Below, piece after piece: positions 50,152-58,483 of a stretch of DNA of 64,000 bases. Source of the stretch: Stagnihabitans lacustris (lineage in GTDB: Bacteria; Pseudomonadota; Alphaproteobacteria; Rhodobacterales; Rhodobacteraceae); contig NZ_JAPDGS010000004.1 of assembly GCF_025950525.1 (NCBI RefSeq), positions 310,001-374,000 of the forward strand, given 5' to 3'. The position numbers were made by a program, and so were the translations under genes. Under the pieces are notes generated by a model. That model was not told where the DNA came from and searched no databases. It was given only the letters and a program-made list of their open reading frames with translations. Every line of letters begins with the position of its first letter. Position 1 is the first letter of the stretch.

Positions 50152-52587
50152 TCACCCACGCACGCGTTCCGACTTGGGGTCATACATCGGCACCAGCGAG
50201 GCCACGGCCTCATGCCGCACCCCCGCGACTTCGATCTGATAGCGCGACCCCAGGACCTCTTCCGCCGTCTGGCCCTTGCACGGCACATAGCCCAAGCCCA
50301 CAGCCCCGCCCAAAGTGTGACCGTAGTTGCCAGAGGTCACAGGCCCGACGATCACCCCATCGCGCACCACCGCTTCGTTGTGGAACAGCAGCGGCTCGGG
50401 GTCGGTCAGGCGGAATTGCACCAACCGCCGCGACAGGCCCGCCTCTTGACGCGCCAGAACCGCCTCGCGCCCGATGAAGCCGGTCTTCTTCTTGGAGACC
50501 GCGAAACCAAGCCCCGCCTCCAGCACATGATCCTCGTCGGTGATGTCATGGCCCCAATGGCGATAGGCCTTCTCGATCCTGCACGAATCCAGCGTATGCA
50601 GGCCGCACAGCTTCACCTCGGGGGCGGCCGCCATCAGCGCCTCAAAGACATGCGCGGTCTGATCGGTGGGCACATAAAGCTCCCACCCCAGTTCGCCGAC
50701 ATAGGTCACGCGATGCGCGCGGCCAAGCCCCATGCCCAGCTCGATTTCCTGCGCCGTCCCAAAGGGGAAAGCGGCGTTGGACAGGTCATTCGGTGTGATG
50801 CGCGACAGCACGTCGCGCGCCTTGGGCCCCATGACGCACAGCACCGATTCCGAGGCCGTCACATCGGTCACGACGGCGAAATCCTCGCCGACATGGCCGC
50901 GCAGCCAGGCCAGATCCTTTTGCAAGGTCGCCCCGGGCACCACAACCAGATAGGCCGTCTCGGTCAACCGCGTGACGGTCACATCGGCCTCGATCCCGCC
51001 GCGCCCATTCAGGAACATCGTATAGACGATCTTGCCCGGCGCCACATCGACCTCGGCCGAACAGACCCGGTTCATCATCCGGCAGGCACCCGGCCCCTCG
51101 ATCCGGATCTTGCCGAAAGAGGTCATGTCAAAAAGGCCCACGCTTTCGCGCACCGCCACATGCTCGGCCTTCTGGTTGTCAAACCAGTTCTGCCGCTTCC
51201 AGCTGTAGCGATACTCCCGCTCCTGGCCGGGGTTTGCGAACCAGTTCGCCCGCTCCCAACCCGCGACCTCGCCAAAGACCGCGCCCCGGTCCGCCAGCTG
51301 CTGATGGATGGGCGACCGCCGCACCCCGCGCGACGTCGCCATCTGCCGATACGGGAAGTGATCCGCATACAGCAGCCCCAAAGTCTCGCTGACCCGCTCT
51401 TTCAGGTAAGCGAGGTTCTTCTGGAAGGGCTGAGCCCGGCGGATATCAACCTCCCACAGATCAAACGGCGCCTCTCCTTCCGTGATCCAATGCGCAAGCG
51501 CCATCCCCGCGCCGCCCGAAGACACGATCCCGATCGAGTTATACCCCGCCGCAATCCAATAGCCCTGAACCTCGGGCGCGGGGCCCAGATAGTAACGGTC
51601 ATCGGGCGTGAACGACTCCGGCCCGTTGAAGAACGTGTGAATCCCCGCGGTTTCAAACAAAGGCATCCGCTTGGTGGCCATTTCCAGAATGGGCATGAAG
51701 TGGTCCCAATCCTCGGGCAGCGTGTCGAATTCGAAATCCGGCCGGATGCCGCCCATGCCCCAGGGTTTCGCCTTGGGCTCAAAGGCCCCCAGCATCATCT
51801 TGCCGGCATCGGATTTGTAATAGGCACATTCATCGGGCACCCGCAGAACCGGAAGATCGCCAATCCCCTTCACCGGCTCCGTCAGCAAATAGAAATGCTC
51901 ACAGGCGTGCAAAGGCAGCGTGACGCCATTGGCCGCCGCAAGGTCGCGCCCCCACATGCCACCACAGTTGACCACGACATCGGCTTCGATATGGCCGGGT
52001 CCCTCGGGGCCTTCATAGTCCACCCCCGTCACCCGGCCCGCAGCCGTGGTGATCCGCGTGACCTTCGTCATCTCGAAAATCTGCGCGCCTTTCATCCGGG
52101 CGCCCTTGGCCAGGGCCATGGCGATATTGGCCGGATCACATTGCCCATCCAAGGGCAGATGCACCGCGCCGACCACATCGCCAACCTCCAGATGGGGATA
52201 CATCCCCTTCACCTCCAAGGCCGAGATTTCCGCCACATCCACCCCGAAAATCCGCGCCACCGTCGCCTGGCGCAGCAACTCCTCATGCCGCTCGCGGGTC
52301 AGCGCCACCGAGATCGAGCCCACCTGCTTCATGCCCGTGGCCACGCCCGTCTCGGCCTCCAGCCCGCGGTAAAGATCGGCCGAATACTTCGCCAACCGCG
52401 TCATATTGGCGCTGCCCCGCAGCTGCCCGATCAACCCCGCCGCGTGCCAGGTTGTGCCGCTCGTCAACCGCCGCCGCTCCAACAGCACCACATCCGTCCA
52501 GCCGGCCTTGGCCAGGTGATAGGCCACCGAGGCGCCCGAGATCCCGCCCCCCACCACAACCGCCCGCGCCTTCAAAGGTATGCTCAT
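50152..52587 (-). CDS. Dimethylglycine/sarcosine dehydrogenase-like flavoprotein with GcvT domain (copy 1)
   Basis: 811 residues from the ATG at 52587. The N-terminal DAO-type domain has GGGISGASVAYHLAKAG (13-29) and the STWHAAG-like block GTTWHAAG with H48, the position of covalent FAD attachment in DMGDH. The C-terminal half (from about 430) is a GcvT-type aminomethyltransferase with VRESVGLFDMTSFGKIRIEGPGA and GELGWELYVP, which binds folate. These enzymes oxidatively demethylate N-methyl glycines and hand the C1 unit to tetrahydrofolate. It is a paralogue of the next gene. Confidence 0.9.
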   Translation of the reverse strand: MSIPLKARAVVVGGGISGASVAYHLAKAGWTDVVLLERRRLTSGTTWHAAGLIGQLRGSANMTRLAKYSADLYRGLEAETGVATGMKQVGSISVALTRERHEELLRQATVARIFGVDVAEISALEVKGMYPHLEVGDVVGAVHLPLDGQCDPANIAMALAKGARMKGAQIFEMTKVTRITTAAGRVTGVDYEGPEGPGHIEADVVVNCGGMWGRDLAAANGVTLPLHACEHFYLLTEPVKGIGDLPVLRVPDECAYYKSDAGKMMLGAFEPKAKPWGMGGIRPDFEFDTLPEDWDHFMPILEMATKRMPLFETAGIHTFFNGPESFTPDDRYYLGPAPEVQGYWIAAGYNSIGIVSSGGAGMALAHWITEGEAPFDLWEVDIRRAQPFQKNLAYLKERVSETLGLLYADHFPYRQMATSRGVRRSPIHQQLADRGAVFGEVAGWERANWFANPGQEREYRYSWKRQNWFDNQKAEHVAVRESVGLFDMTSFGKIRIEGPGACRMMNRVCSAEVDVAPGKIVYTMFLNGRGGIEADVTVTRLTETAYLVVVPGATLQKDLAWLRGHVGEDFAVVTDVTASESVLCVMGPKARDVLSRITPNDLSNAAFPFGTAQEIELGMGLGRAHRVTYVGELGWELYVPTDQTAHVFEALMAAAPEVKLCGLHTLDSCRIEKAYRHWGHDITDEDHVLEAGLGFAVSKKKTGFIGREAVLARQEAGLSRRLVQFRLTDPEPLLFHNEAVVRDGVIVGPVTSGNYGHTLGGAVGLGYVPCKGQTAEEVLGSRYQIEVAGVRHEAVASLVPMYDPKSERVRG

Positions 52588-52595
52588 GCTCTCGT

Positions 52596-52641
52596 CTTTC
52601 ATACTGGCTCAAATATTCCGGGGTCCGGGGCAGAGCCCCGG
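52596..52641 (+). repeat. Interspersed repeat between the two DMGDH-like genes
   Basis: TTTCATACTGGCTCAAATAT then TCCGGGGTCCGGGGCAGAGC and CCCGG; hairpin CCGGGG-CAGAG-CCCCGG. Its left edge adds five codons to an alternative upstream start of copy 1. Confidence 0.8.
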
Positions 52642-52648
52642 CGCTGGG

Positions 52649-55087
52649 TCAAGCGCGGATGCGCTCGTTCCTGGGGTCCCACAGCGGCGCATCCGCCTGG
52701 ACCACCGCCGGATAGCGGGTGCCAAAGATGTCAACCTCGACCGCGGTTCCCGGCACATTCACATCGACCGCCAGCATCCCCAGCCCGATACAAGCCCCGA
52801 CCCGGTGGCCATGATAGCCGCTCGTTAGTTCCCCCACGATCACGCCGTCCTTCCAGATCGTCGCCATATAGGGCGGGTCCTGCGGGCCGGCCTGAATGAC
52901 CAGGGTGGCAAAGCGCTTGGTCACACCGCGCTGCTTTTCGGCCTCCAGCGCCGCCTTGCCGCGGAACGCGTGGCTCCAGTCCACGAACCGCTCCAACCCG
53001 CCCTGCAGCACAGTGTAATCGGTGGACAGGTCGCCCTTCCAGGCGCGATAGCCCTTTTCCACCCGCAAGGAATTCAGCGCGAACATCCCGAACGGCTTCA
53101 GCCCCAAAGGCGTGCCCGCAGCCATCACCGCAGCGTAAACCTTGGCCGTCACGCCGACCGGAGAATGGATCTCCCAGCCCAATTCCCCCGCGAAACTCAC
53201 ACGGAACAACCAGACCTCCTGCCCCGCAATCGTCGCTTGCTGATGCGTCAGCCAGCCCTTCGCCAGGTCGCCATCCGACACCGCCGCCAGGATCTCGCGC
53301 GATTTCGGCCCGGTCAGGATCTGGCAGGACCAGGCCTCTGTCTCGTCGCGCAGGGTCAGGCCCGGCGCCAGATGCCGCAACAGCCAGTCCTTGTCATGGG
53401 CCTGCGCCGTCGCCGCGGTGATCAACAGGAACCTGTCCGCCGCGATCCGCGCCACCGACATTTCCGTGACGATCCGGCCCTTGTCATCGGCGAAATAGGC
53501 CAGCCCCAGACGCCCGACCGCGGGCAGTTTCCCTGTGATCTGCTGGGCCAACCACTCCGCCGCCCCCGCGCCCTCGATCACATACCGCGAGAAGCCCGGC
53601 AGGTCCAAAATCCCCGCCGCATCGCGCACCGCCTCACACTCGGCCTTGACCGCACCGAACCACGGTCCCGCGCGGTCCCAGGTCCGCTGCGAGGCCTCTG
53701 ACGTGTCATCGCCCGGGCGCGCATACCACAAGGCGCGCTCCCAGCCGTTATAGGGGCCGAACTGCGCCCCCATGGCCTTGGTCGCCTCATGCACCGCCGA
53801 CAGCTTCTTGTCGCGCCCCTCGGGCCAGGCGTGGTGCGGAAAGTGGATGGCGTATTCGTGGCCATAGACCTCCATCCCCTTTTTCACGCAGTAATCCGCA
53901 TCCTCGAACCCGGTAAAGCGGCGCGGGTCACAAGACCACATGTCCCATTCCGTCGCGCCCTCTGTCACCCATTCGGCCAGCACCTTGCCCGCGCCCCCGG
54001 CCTGACAGATGCCAAAGGTGAACACGCAAGCCTCATAGGCATTGGGCACGCCCGGCATCGGCCCGATCAAGGGGTTGCCGTCGGGCGTATAGGGGATCGG
54101 TCCGTTGATCACCTTGGTCAGGTTGGCTTGGCCCAACAATGGCACACGGGCCATGGCGTCGTTGATATGCCACTCCAGCCGCTCCAGATCGTCGGGGAAC
54201 AGCTGAAAGCTGAAGTCGTCGGGGAAAGGATCGGACTTTTCCACCCAATGCGCGCGGCAGTTGCCCTCATAGGGGCCCAGGTTGAAGCCCATCTTTTCCT
54301 GACGCAGGTAATAGCTGCTGTCCACATCGCGCAGCAAAGGCAGCTTGTGGCCGGCCTCTTTCGACCAGGCCTCAAGCTCCGGGATCGTGTCGAACAGCAT
54401 ATATTGATGGCTCATCACCATCATCGGGAGTTTCCGGCCAAACATCTCGGCCACCTTGCCGGCATAGTAGCCTGCGGCGTTCACGACCTTTTCGCAGCGC
54501 ACCTCGCCCTTCGGCGTCACGATGACCCATTCGTCGCCCTCACGCCGGACCGCGGTCACAGGGCAAAAGCGTTCGATCCGCGCGCCCATCTGGCGGGCCC
54601 CCTTGGCCAAGGCCTGCGTCAACTGCGCCGGATCAATGTCGCCGTCATAGGGGTCATGCAAAGCGCCGGTCAGGTCATGGGTTTCGACGAAAGGGTAAAC
54701 CCGCTTGATCTCGTCGGGCGACAGGATGTTCAGGTCCATCCCCTGATAACGCCCCATGCCGACGACCTTTTGGAACTCCATCAGGCGTTCGCGGGTATGC
54801 CCCAGCCGGACAGAGCCCGTCACATGGTAATTCATCGGATAATCGACCTCGGCGCCCAATTTCCGATAAAGTTCAGCGCTGTAACGCTGCATGTTCATGA
54901 TCGACCAAGAGGACGAAAACGTCGGCACATTGCCCGCCGCGTGCCAGGTCGACCCGGCCGTCAGCTCGTTCTTTTCCAACAGCAGGCAGTCCGTCCACCC
55001 CGCCTTGGCCAGGTGATACAGCGACGACACGCCGACCGCGCCCCCCCCGATGATGACAACGCGGGCATGAGTTGGGAAATCGGACAT
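52649..55087 (-). CDS. Dimethylglycine/sarcosine dehydrogenase-like flavoprotein with GcvT domain (copy 2)
   Basis: 812 residues from the ATG at 55087, preceded by AACAGGAGGCCCAG. GGGAVGVSSLYHLAKAGW (14-31) and STWHAAG with H49 for FAD; the GcvT half contains VRDAAGILDLPGFSRYVIEGAGAAEW and GELGWEIHSP. It is first in its operon and diverges from a LysR regulator. Two different but similarly built flavoenzymes suggest two successive demethylations, or two substrates. Which methylamine each uses cannot be told. Confidence 0.9.
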   Translation of the reverse strand: MSDFPTHARVVIIGGGAVGVSSLYHLAKAGWTDCLLLEKNELTAGSTWHAAGNVPTFSSSWSIMNMQRYSAELYRKLGAEVDYPMNYHVTGSVRLGHTRERLMEFQKVVGMGRYQGMDLNILSPDEIKRVYPFVETHDLTGALHDPYDGDIDPAQLTQALAKGARQMGARIERFCPVTAVRREGDEWVIVTPKGEVRCEKVVNAAGYYAGKVAEMFGRKLPMMVMSHQYMLFDTIPELEAWSKEAGHKLPLLRDVDSSYYLRQEKMGFNLGPYEGNCRAHWVEKSDPFPDDFSFQLFPDDLERLEWHINDAMARVPLLGQANLTKVINGPIPYTPDGNPLIGPMPGVPNAYEACVFTFGICQAGGAGKVLAEWVTEGATEWDMWSCDPRRFTGFEDADYCVKKGMEVYGHEYAIHFPHHAWPEGRDKKLSAVHEATKAMGAQFGPYNGWERALWYARPGDDTSEASQRTWDRAGPWFGAVKAECEAVRDAAGILDLPGFSRYVIEGAGAAEWLAQQITGKLPAVGRLGLAYFADDKGRIVTEMSVARIAADRFLLITAATAQAHDKDWLLRHLAPGLTLRDETEAWSCQILTGPKSREILAAVSDGDLAKGWLTHQQATIAGQEVWLFRVSFAGELGWEIHSPVGVTAKVYAAVMAAGTPLGLKPFGMFALNSLRVEKGYRAWKGDLSTDYTVLQGGLERFVDWSHAFRGKAALEAEKQRGVTKRFATLVIQAGPQDPPYMATIWKDGVIVGELTSGYHGHRVGACIGLGMLAVDVNVPGTAVEVDIFGTRYPAVVQADAPLWDPRNERIRA

Positions 55088-55155
55088 CTGGGCCTCCTGT
55101 TGCCCCCTTATCCCCCGGCGCGCGCCCGCTTTCAATTCGGCGGCAGGCGCGCTAT

Positions 55156-55174
55156 TGATCGGAAAACCCGATCA
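55156..55174. promoter_or_regulatory. Dyad in LysR / amine cluster divergent promoter
   Basis: TGATCGG - AAAAC - CCGATCA, a perfect 7-bp inverted repeat 18 bp before the LysR ATG; a likely regulator site. Confidence 0.6.
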
Positions 55175-55192
55175 GAGCCCCCAGGACCAGAC

Positions 55193-56038
55193 ATGCAGAT
55201 CGAGCTTATCGAGACCTTCCTTGACCTGATCGAGACCCGCAGCTTTCACCGCACCGCCGAGCGGCTTTCGGTGACGCAATCCACCGTCTCGGCCCGGCTT
55301 GCGTCCCTGGAGGCCGCCTTGGGCGCGCGGCTGTTCACAAGGTCGCGCGCGGGAACCGAGCCCACGACCGAAGGCGTCCGGTTCGAACCCCATGCCAGGA
55401 TGCTGCGCCACGAATGGCATCAGGCCAAGCGCCGCATCCAGGTGCCGCAACGCGCGGCGCATCTGGTGCGGGTTGGCATCCAGAACGACCTTTCGGCGCT
55501 GTATCTGGGCCATTGGGTCGCGGATTTCCGCCGCGCCGCCCCCGACACCGTCTTTTACATCGAGCCCGATTACTCCAACCAGATGTGCATGGACCTGTTG
55601 CATGGCACGCTGGATTTCGCGGTGATGTTCAGCCCCAAACCCCATCCCGACCTGCATTTCGACAGCGTCGGAGAGGTGGGTTACGCCATGATCTCGACCG
55701 AAACCGACCGGATGGAGGCCCTGCGCCCGGAAACCTTTGTGTTCGGCCATTTCTCTCCGGCGTTCGAGGAGATGCACCGCCAACTGACCCCCGACCTTGC
55801 CTCGGCGCCGGTGTCGGTGGGGCAATCGGCCTCGGTGGCCTCGTTGATCCTGGCGTCAGGCGGGGCGGGCTATGTGCTGGAAAAGACGGCCGAAGATCTG
55901 GTGACGCGGGGGGTGGCGCAACGGGTGCAGGATGCGCCGCTGCTGCGCCAGCCGGTCTATGCCGCCATGCATCTGCGCGACCGCATCACGCCCCTGCACC
56001 GCCGCCTGACGCGGATCGTCGCCCGCGCTTTGGCTTAG
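55193..56038 (+). CDS. LysR-family regulator of the amine cluster
   Basis: 281 residues. The N-terminal winged helix is MQIELIETFLDLIETRSFHRTAERLSVTQSTVSARLASLEAALG; the rest is a LysR effector domain (VGIQNDLSALYLGHWV, FAVMFSPKPHPDLHFDSVGEVGYAMI). It is divergent from the copy 2 DMGDH-like gene with a dyad between them, the standard arrangement for control of the neighbouring catabolic operon. The effector is probably a methylated amine or degradation product, by context only. Confidence 0.88.
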   Translation: MQIELIETFLDLIETRSFHRTAERLSVTQSTVSARLASLEAALGARLFTRSRAGTEPTTEGVRFEPHARMLRHEWHQAKRRIQVPQRAAHLVRVGIQNDLSALYLGHWVADFRRAAPDTVFYIEPDYSNQMCMDLLHGTLDFAVMFSPKPHPDLHFDSVGEVGYAMISTETDRMEALRPETFVFGHFSPAFEEMHRQLTPDLASAPVSVGQSASVASLILASGGAGYVLEKTAEDLVTRGVAQRVQDAPLLRQPVYAAMHLRDRITPLHRRLTRIVARALA

Positions 56039-56041
56039 GGT

Positions 56042-57049
56042 TCAGCGCAGCAGGCCCGCAAGGTCCAGCGCGAACAGGACCGTGCCGCCCTCTTGCGCCG
56101 CTTGCGTCGAGGCGCGCCATTGATACCCGACCGAGGCCTTGACCCCCCGCGCCATCCAGCGTTCCGCCTGCAGCGACCAGACGTCGTCCACGCGCGCCTG
56201 ACCGAAAAACCGCTCTCCGGCCTCGTGGGAATGGGCCAGCGTCACGCCCATCGGCGCCCCCAGCACCGACCGCCGCAGCCCCAGGCTTTGCCGCGAGATC
56301 ACAGCCTGCCAGCCCGGCACCAAAGCGCCGCCCTCCAGCGTTGCGGTGACAAGGCCAAGGCGCCCGGCGGTCTCATAGGTCAGGGCGGCGGTCGGGCGGT
56401 GATCGCCGCGGCGCCCCTCGCCCCCCAGACGCAAGGCCATGCGCCGCACCTGCGCCCCATCGCCCGACAGGCGCGTGACGGTCAGCGAGGCGCGCGACAG
56501 TTCCGCCGTGGACAGCTCCCGGCGCGTCTCTTCGTGCGACAGGCACAGGTCGGCAAAGGTCCAGGCGCCCAGATCGGCAAGGCCGCAGACCTCACCGGCC
56601 AGCCGCACCACCGCAAGCCCGTCAGACCGCGCCCCCCAGACCGAGGCCGTGGCCCGCAAGCCCCGCCCCGGCGCCAGGCCCGTCACCTGCACCACGCCAA
56701 GCGACAGGCCGGGCAAAAGCCCCGCCACCGCCCGGCTGTCCGGATCGACGGTGAAGGTCAGGCCGCCAAGCTGGATCGTATCCGACGGGATGCCGCCGTT
56801 GATGCTGGCATCCCAGGTCAGCGTCGGCGCCAGTTGCACCCGCGGCGCAAACGTCCGGCCGCTTAGTCCCGCCTCGGCCACCAAGGCGCCCACCGTCGCC
56901 TGCCAGCCGCCGGGAAAATCCTGCGGCCGGTCGCGGGTCAGGGCATAGGCCAAAAGCCTGCGGTCCGACGACAGGGATGCTGCGGGCCAAGTCTCGGCCT
57001 GAACCGGACCCAGCCCCGCCAGCAGCGCCAGGACCGCAAGCAGCTTCAT
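56042..57049 (-). CDS. Exported barrel-like protein resembling the C-terminal domain of Slam (short form)
   Basis: 335 residues. The signal peptide (MKLLAVLALLAGLGPVQA) is followed at once by a long run of amphipathic beta-strands, including LAPTLTWDASINGGIPSDTIQLGGLTFTVDP and VSLTYETAGRLGLV-like strands, as in the barrel domain of surface lipoprotein assembly modifiers (DUF560). The TPR domain found at the N-terminus of known Slams is missing, and the C-terminus is Arg rather than Phe. Its ATG directly follows the stop of the TbpB-like lipoprotein gene. The Slam assignment is inferred and moderate. Confidence 0.55.
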   Translation of the reverse strand: MKLLAVLALLAGLGPVQAETWPAASLSSDRRLLAYALTRDRPQDFPGGWQATVGALVAEAGLSGRTFAPRVQLAPTLTWDASINGGIPSDTIQLGGLTFTVDPDSRAVAGLLPGLSLGVVQVTGLAPGRGLRATASVWGARSDGLAVVRLAGEVCGLADLGAWTFADLCLSHEETRRELSTAELSRASLTVTRLSGDGAQVRRMALRLGGEGRRGDHRPTAALTYETAGRLGLVTATLEGGALVPGWQAVISRQSLGLRRSVLGAPMGVTLAHSHEAGERFFGQARVDDVWSLQAERWMARGVKASVGYQWRASTQAAQEGGTVLFALDLAGLLR

Positions 57050-57610
57050 TCAGCGCTCGGCCAGGCCGAACACGGAAATCGCGGTCGCGCTGCCCGTGGC
57101 GGTCAGGTCGCCCACCACACCGACGGCCTTTGCGTCATTGCCCGCAAACAAGCCCTCCACCGTCCCGGCAATCGGACGCAGGTCGCCATCGACGAACAGG
57201 TTTCCCGTGACCGGACGCGTGAAGGTATTCCCCGTCAGCGGACCGCCCGTGATGGTCAAAGAGCCCGGCACGCTGGAGCCGTCATAATAGTAGAAATCGG
57301 TCATCGAGCCCGACATCCCGCCATTGGTGAAATTCGCATTCACGGTCAGGGTCGAGGCGGTCTTGGCCAAAGCATCGGCGTCCACGGTCTCGGCCCCAAA
57401 CAGAAAGCCCGCCACGCCGGTATAGGTCGCTGTCCCTTCGGTCGGCATGACCGCGGTCGCCGTTTCGTCGCGATACTTCAGCGCAAGCCCGTCAAACCCC
57501 ACTTTGAGGTCCTGATATTCCTGCAGGCCGTCAACACCGGTGCCGGTGCCGCCGCCGCAGGCCGAAAGCAAAGTGGTCATGGTCGAAACCAGGATAATCG
57601 CGGACTTCAT
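57050..57610 (-). CDS. TbpB-like surface lipoprotein
   Basis: 186 residues from the ATG at 57610, preceded by CAGGGGTGA. Lipobox LLSAC with C19 followed by a Gly-rich linker (GGGTGTG), then an eight-stranded barrel-like domain: GTATYTGVAGFLFG, STLTVNANFTNGGMSGSMTDFYYYDG, and GNLFVDGDLRPIAGTVEGLFAGNDAKAVGVVG. The last block is the typical transferrin-binding-protein barrel end (GxFfGxxAxxvgG). Such lipoproteins are moved to the cell surface by Slam proteins; the next gene may be its exporter. Ligand unknown. Confidence 0.75.
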   Translation of the reverse strand: MKSAIILVSTMTTLLSACGGGTGTGVDGLQEYQDLKVGFDGLALKYRDETATAVMPTEGTATYTGVAGFLFGAETVDADALAKTASTLTVNANFTNGGMSGSMTDFYYYDGSSVPGSLTITGGPLTGNTFTRPVTGNLFVDGDLRPIAGTVEGLFAGNDAKAVGVVGDLTATGSATAISVFGLAER

Positions 57611-57630
57611 ATTCACCCCTGCGCAATGAC

Positions 57631-57670
57631 TTAACAGATCGTTAATTGCGGCAAAAAAAGCCTGCGTCAA
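57631..57670 (-). promoter_or_regulatory. Promoter with CtrA-type box upstream of TbpB-like gene
   Basis: On the minus strand TTGACG (57670-57665), a 17-bp spacer and AATTAA (57647-57642). TTAAC-AGATC-GTTAA (57631-57645) is an exact TTAA-N7-TTAA palindrome overlapping the -10 region. Confidence 0.6.
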
Positions 57671-57787
57671 GCGACGGAACCGGAAACAAAGCGCGTTAAT
57701 CATAATCTTGGCCGAAACGCGGGGCGGGCGCGGCGGTCTGATCCCCGGCTTGATCAAAGCCCCGAAATCATCAGGTCCCCATGGGGA

Positions 57788-58483
57788 TCAAATCACCGTC
57801 TGCAGCCGATAGCCCGGCGCATGGGTCAGGCGGACCCATGTCACGGGCGCGCGCTCGCCCCAGGTGCAACGCTCGGTCACGAAGACCGGCGCGCCGGGGG
57901 CAAGGCCCATGGCGGCGGCGACCTCTGGGGCGGCGGGCTCGGCCGAAAAGGCGATATCGCCGGTCACAAAGGGCACATGGGCGACCAGCCATTCATTCGC
58001 GCTGATGGCGGTGAAATCGGGGCGCGGGTCGGGCAGGACGGCCGGGTTCAGCCAGCGCAGCTCATGGGCAAAAGGCGCGCCATCGGCAAGGTGCAGCGTC
58101 TCGAGGCAGAGCATCGCGCCCGAAACCTCGGCCCCAGACAGGGGCCAGCCCAGCCGCAGGGCAACATCCAGCGGCGGGCGGCTTTGCTCTTGCCGGATCA
58201 GCCTTATGGCGTAAGCCTGACCCCTGCCCTGCACCTCTGCCCGGATGACGGGGATGTCAAAGGTCGCGCGGCGGATGGGCAAGGCCGCCACCCGCGTGCC
58301 CGCCCGGCGCTTGCGTTCGATGACACCAGAGCGGGCCAGTTCGGTCAGGGCGCGGTTGACCGTGGCCCTTGCGATGCCGAATTCCACGGCCAGCGCCTCT
58401 TCGCCCGGGATCAGCGCGCCGGGCGCCCAGATGCGGGCGCGGATGCGGGACAGGACCGTGTCGCGGACCTCCTCCCAGCCCAT
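57788..58483 (-). CDS. hutC: Histidine utilisation repressor HutC (GntR family)
   Basis: 231 residues from the ATG at 58483, sharing one base with the hutF stop. The N-terminal GntR winged helix covers about residues 1-70 (ALIPGEEALAVEFGIARATVNRALTELARSGVIERKRRAGTRVA), followed by a UTRA effector domain ending in TERCTWGERAPVTWVRLTHAPGYRLQ. HutC represses hut genes and is released by urocanate. It would act at the palindrome at 59840 between hutF and hutI. Context and sequence agree. Confidence 0.9.
   Translation of the reverse strand: MGWEEVRDTVLSRIRARIWAPGALIPGEEALAVEFGIARATVNRALTELARSGVIERKRRAGTRVAALPIRRATFDIPVIRAEVQGRGQAYAIRLIRQEQSRPPLDVALRLGWPLSGAEVSGAMLCLETLHLADGAPFAHELRWLNPAVLPDPRPDFTAISANEWLVAHVPFVTGDIAFSAEPAAPEVAAAMGLAPGAPVFVTERCTWGERAPVTWVRLTHAPGYRLQTVI

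Noticed and set aside
49693-52899. 1068-codon plus-strand ORF
   Set aside because: It is antisense to the MttB-family and DMGDH-like genes, which have clear motifs; long shadow ORFs are expected at this GC content.
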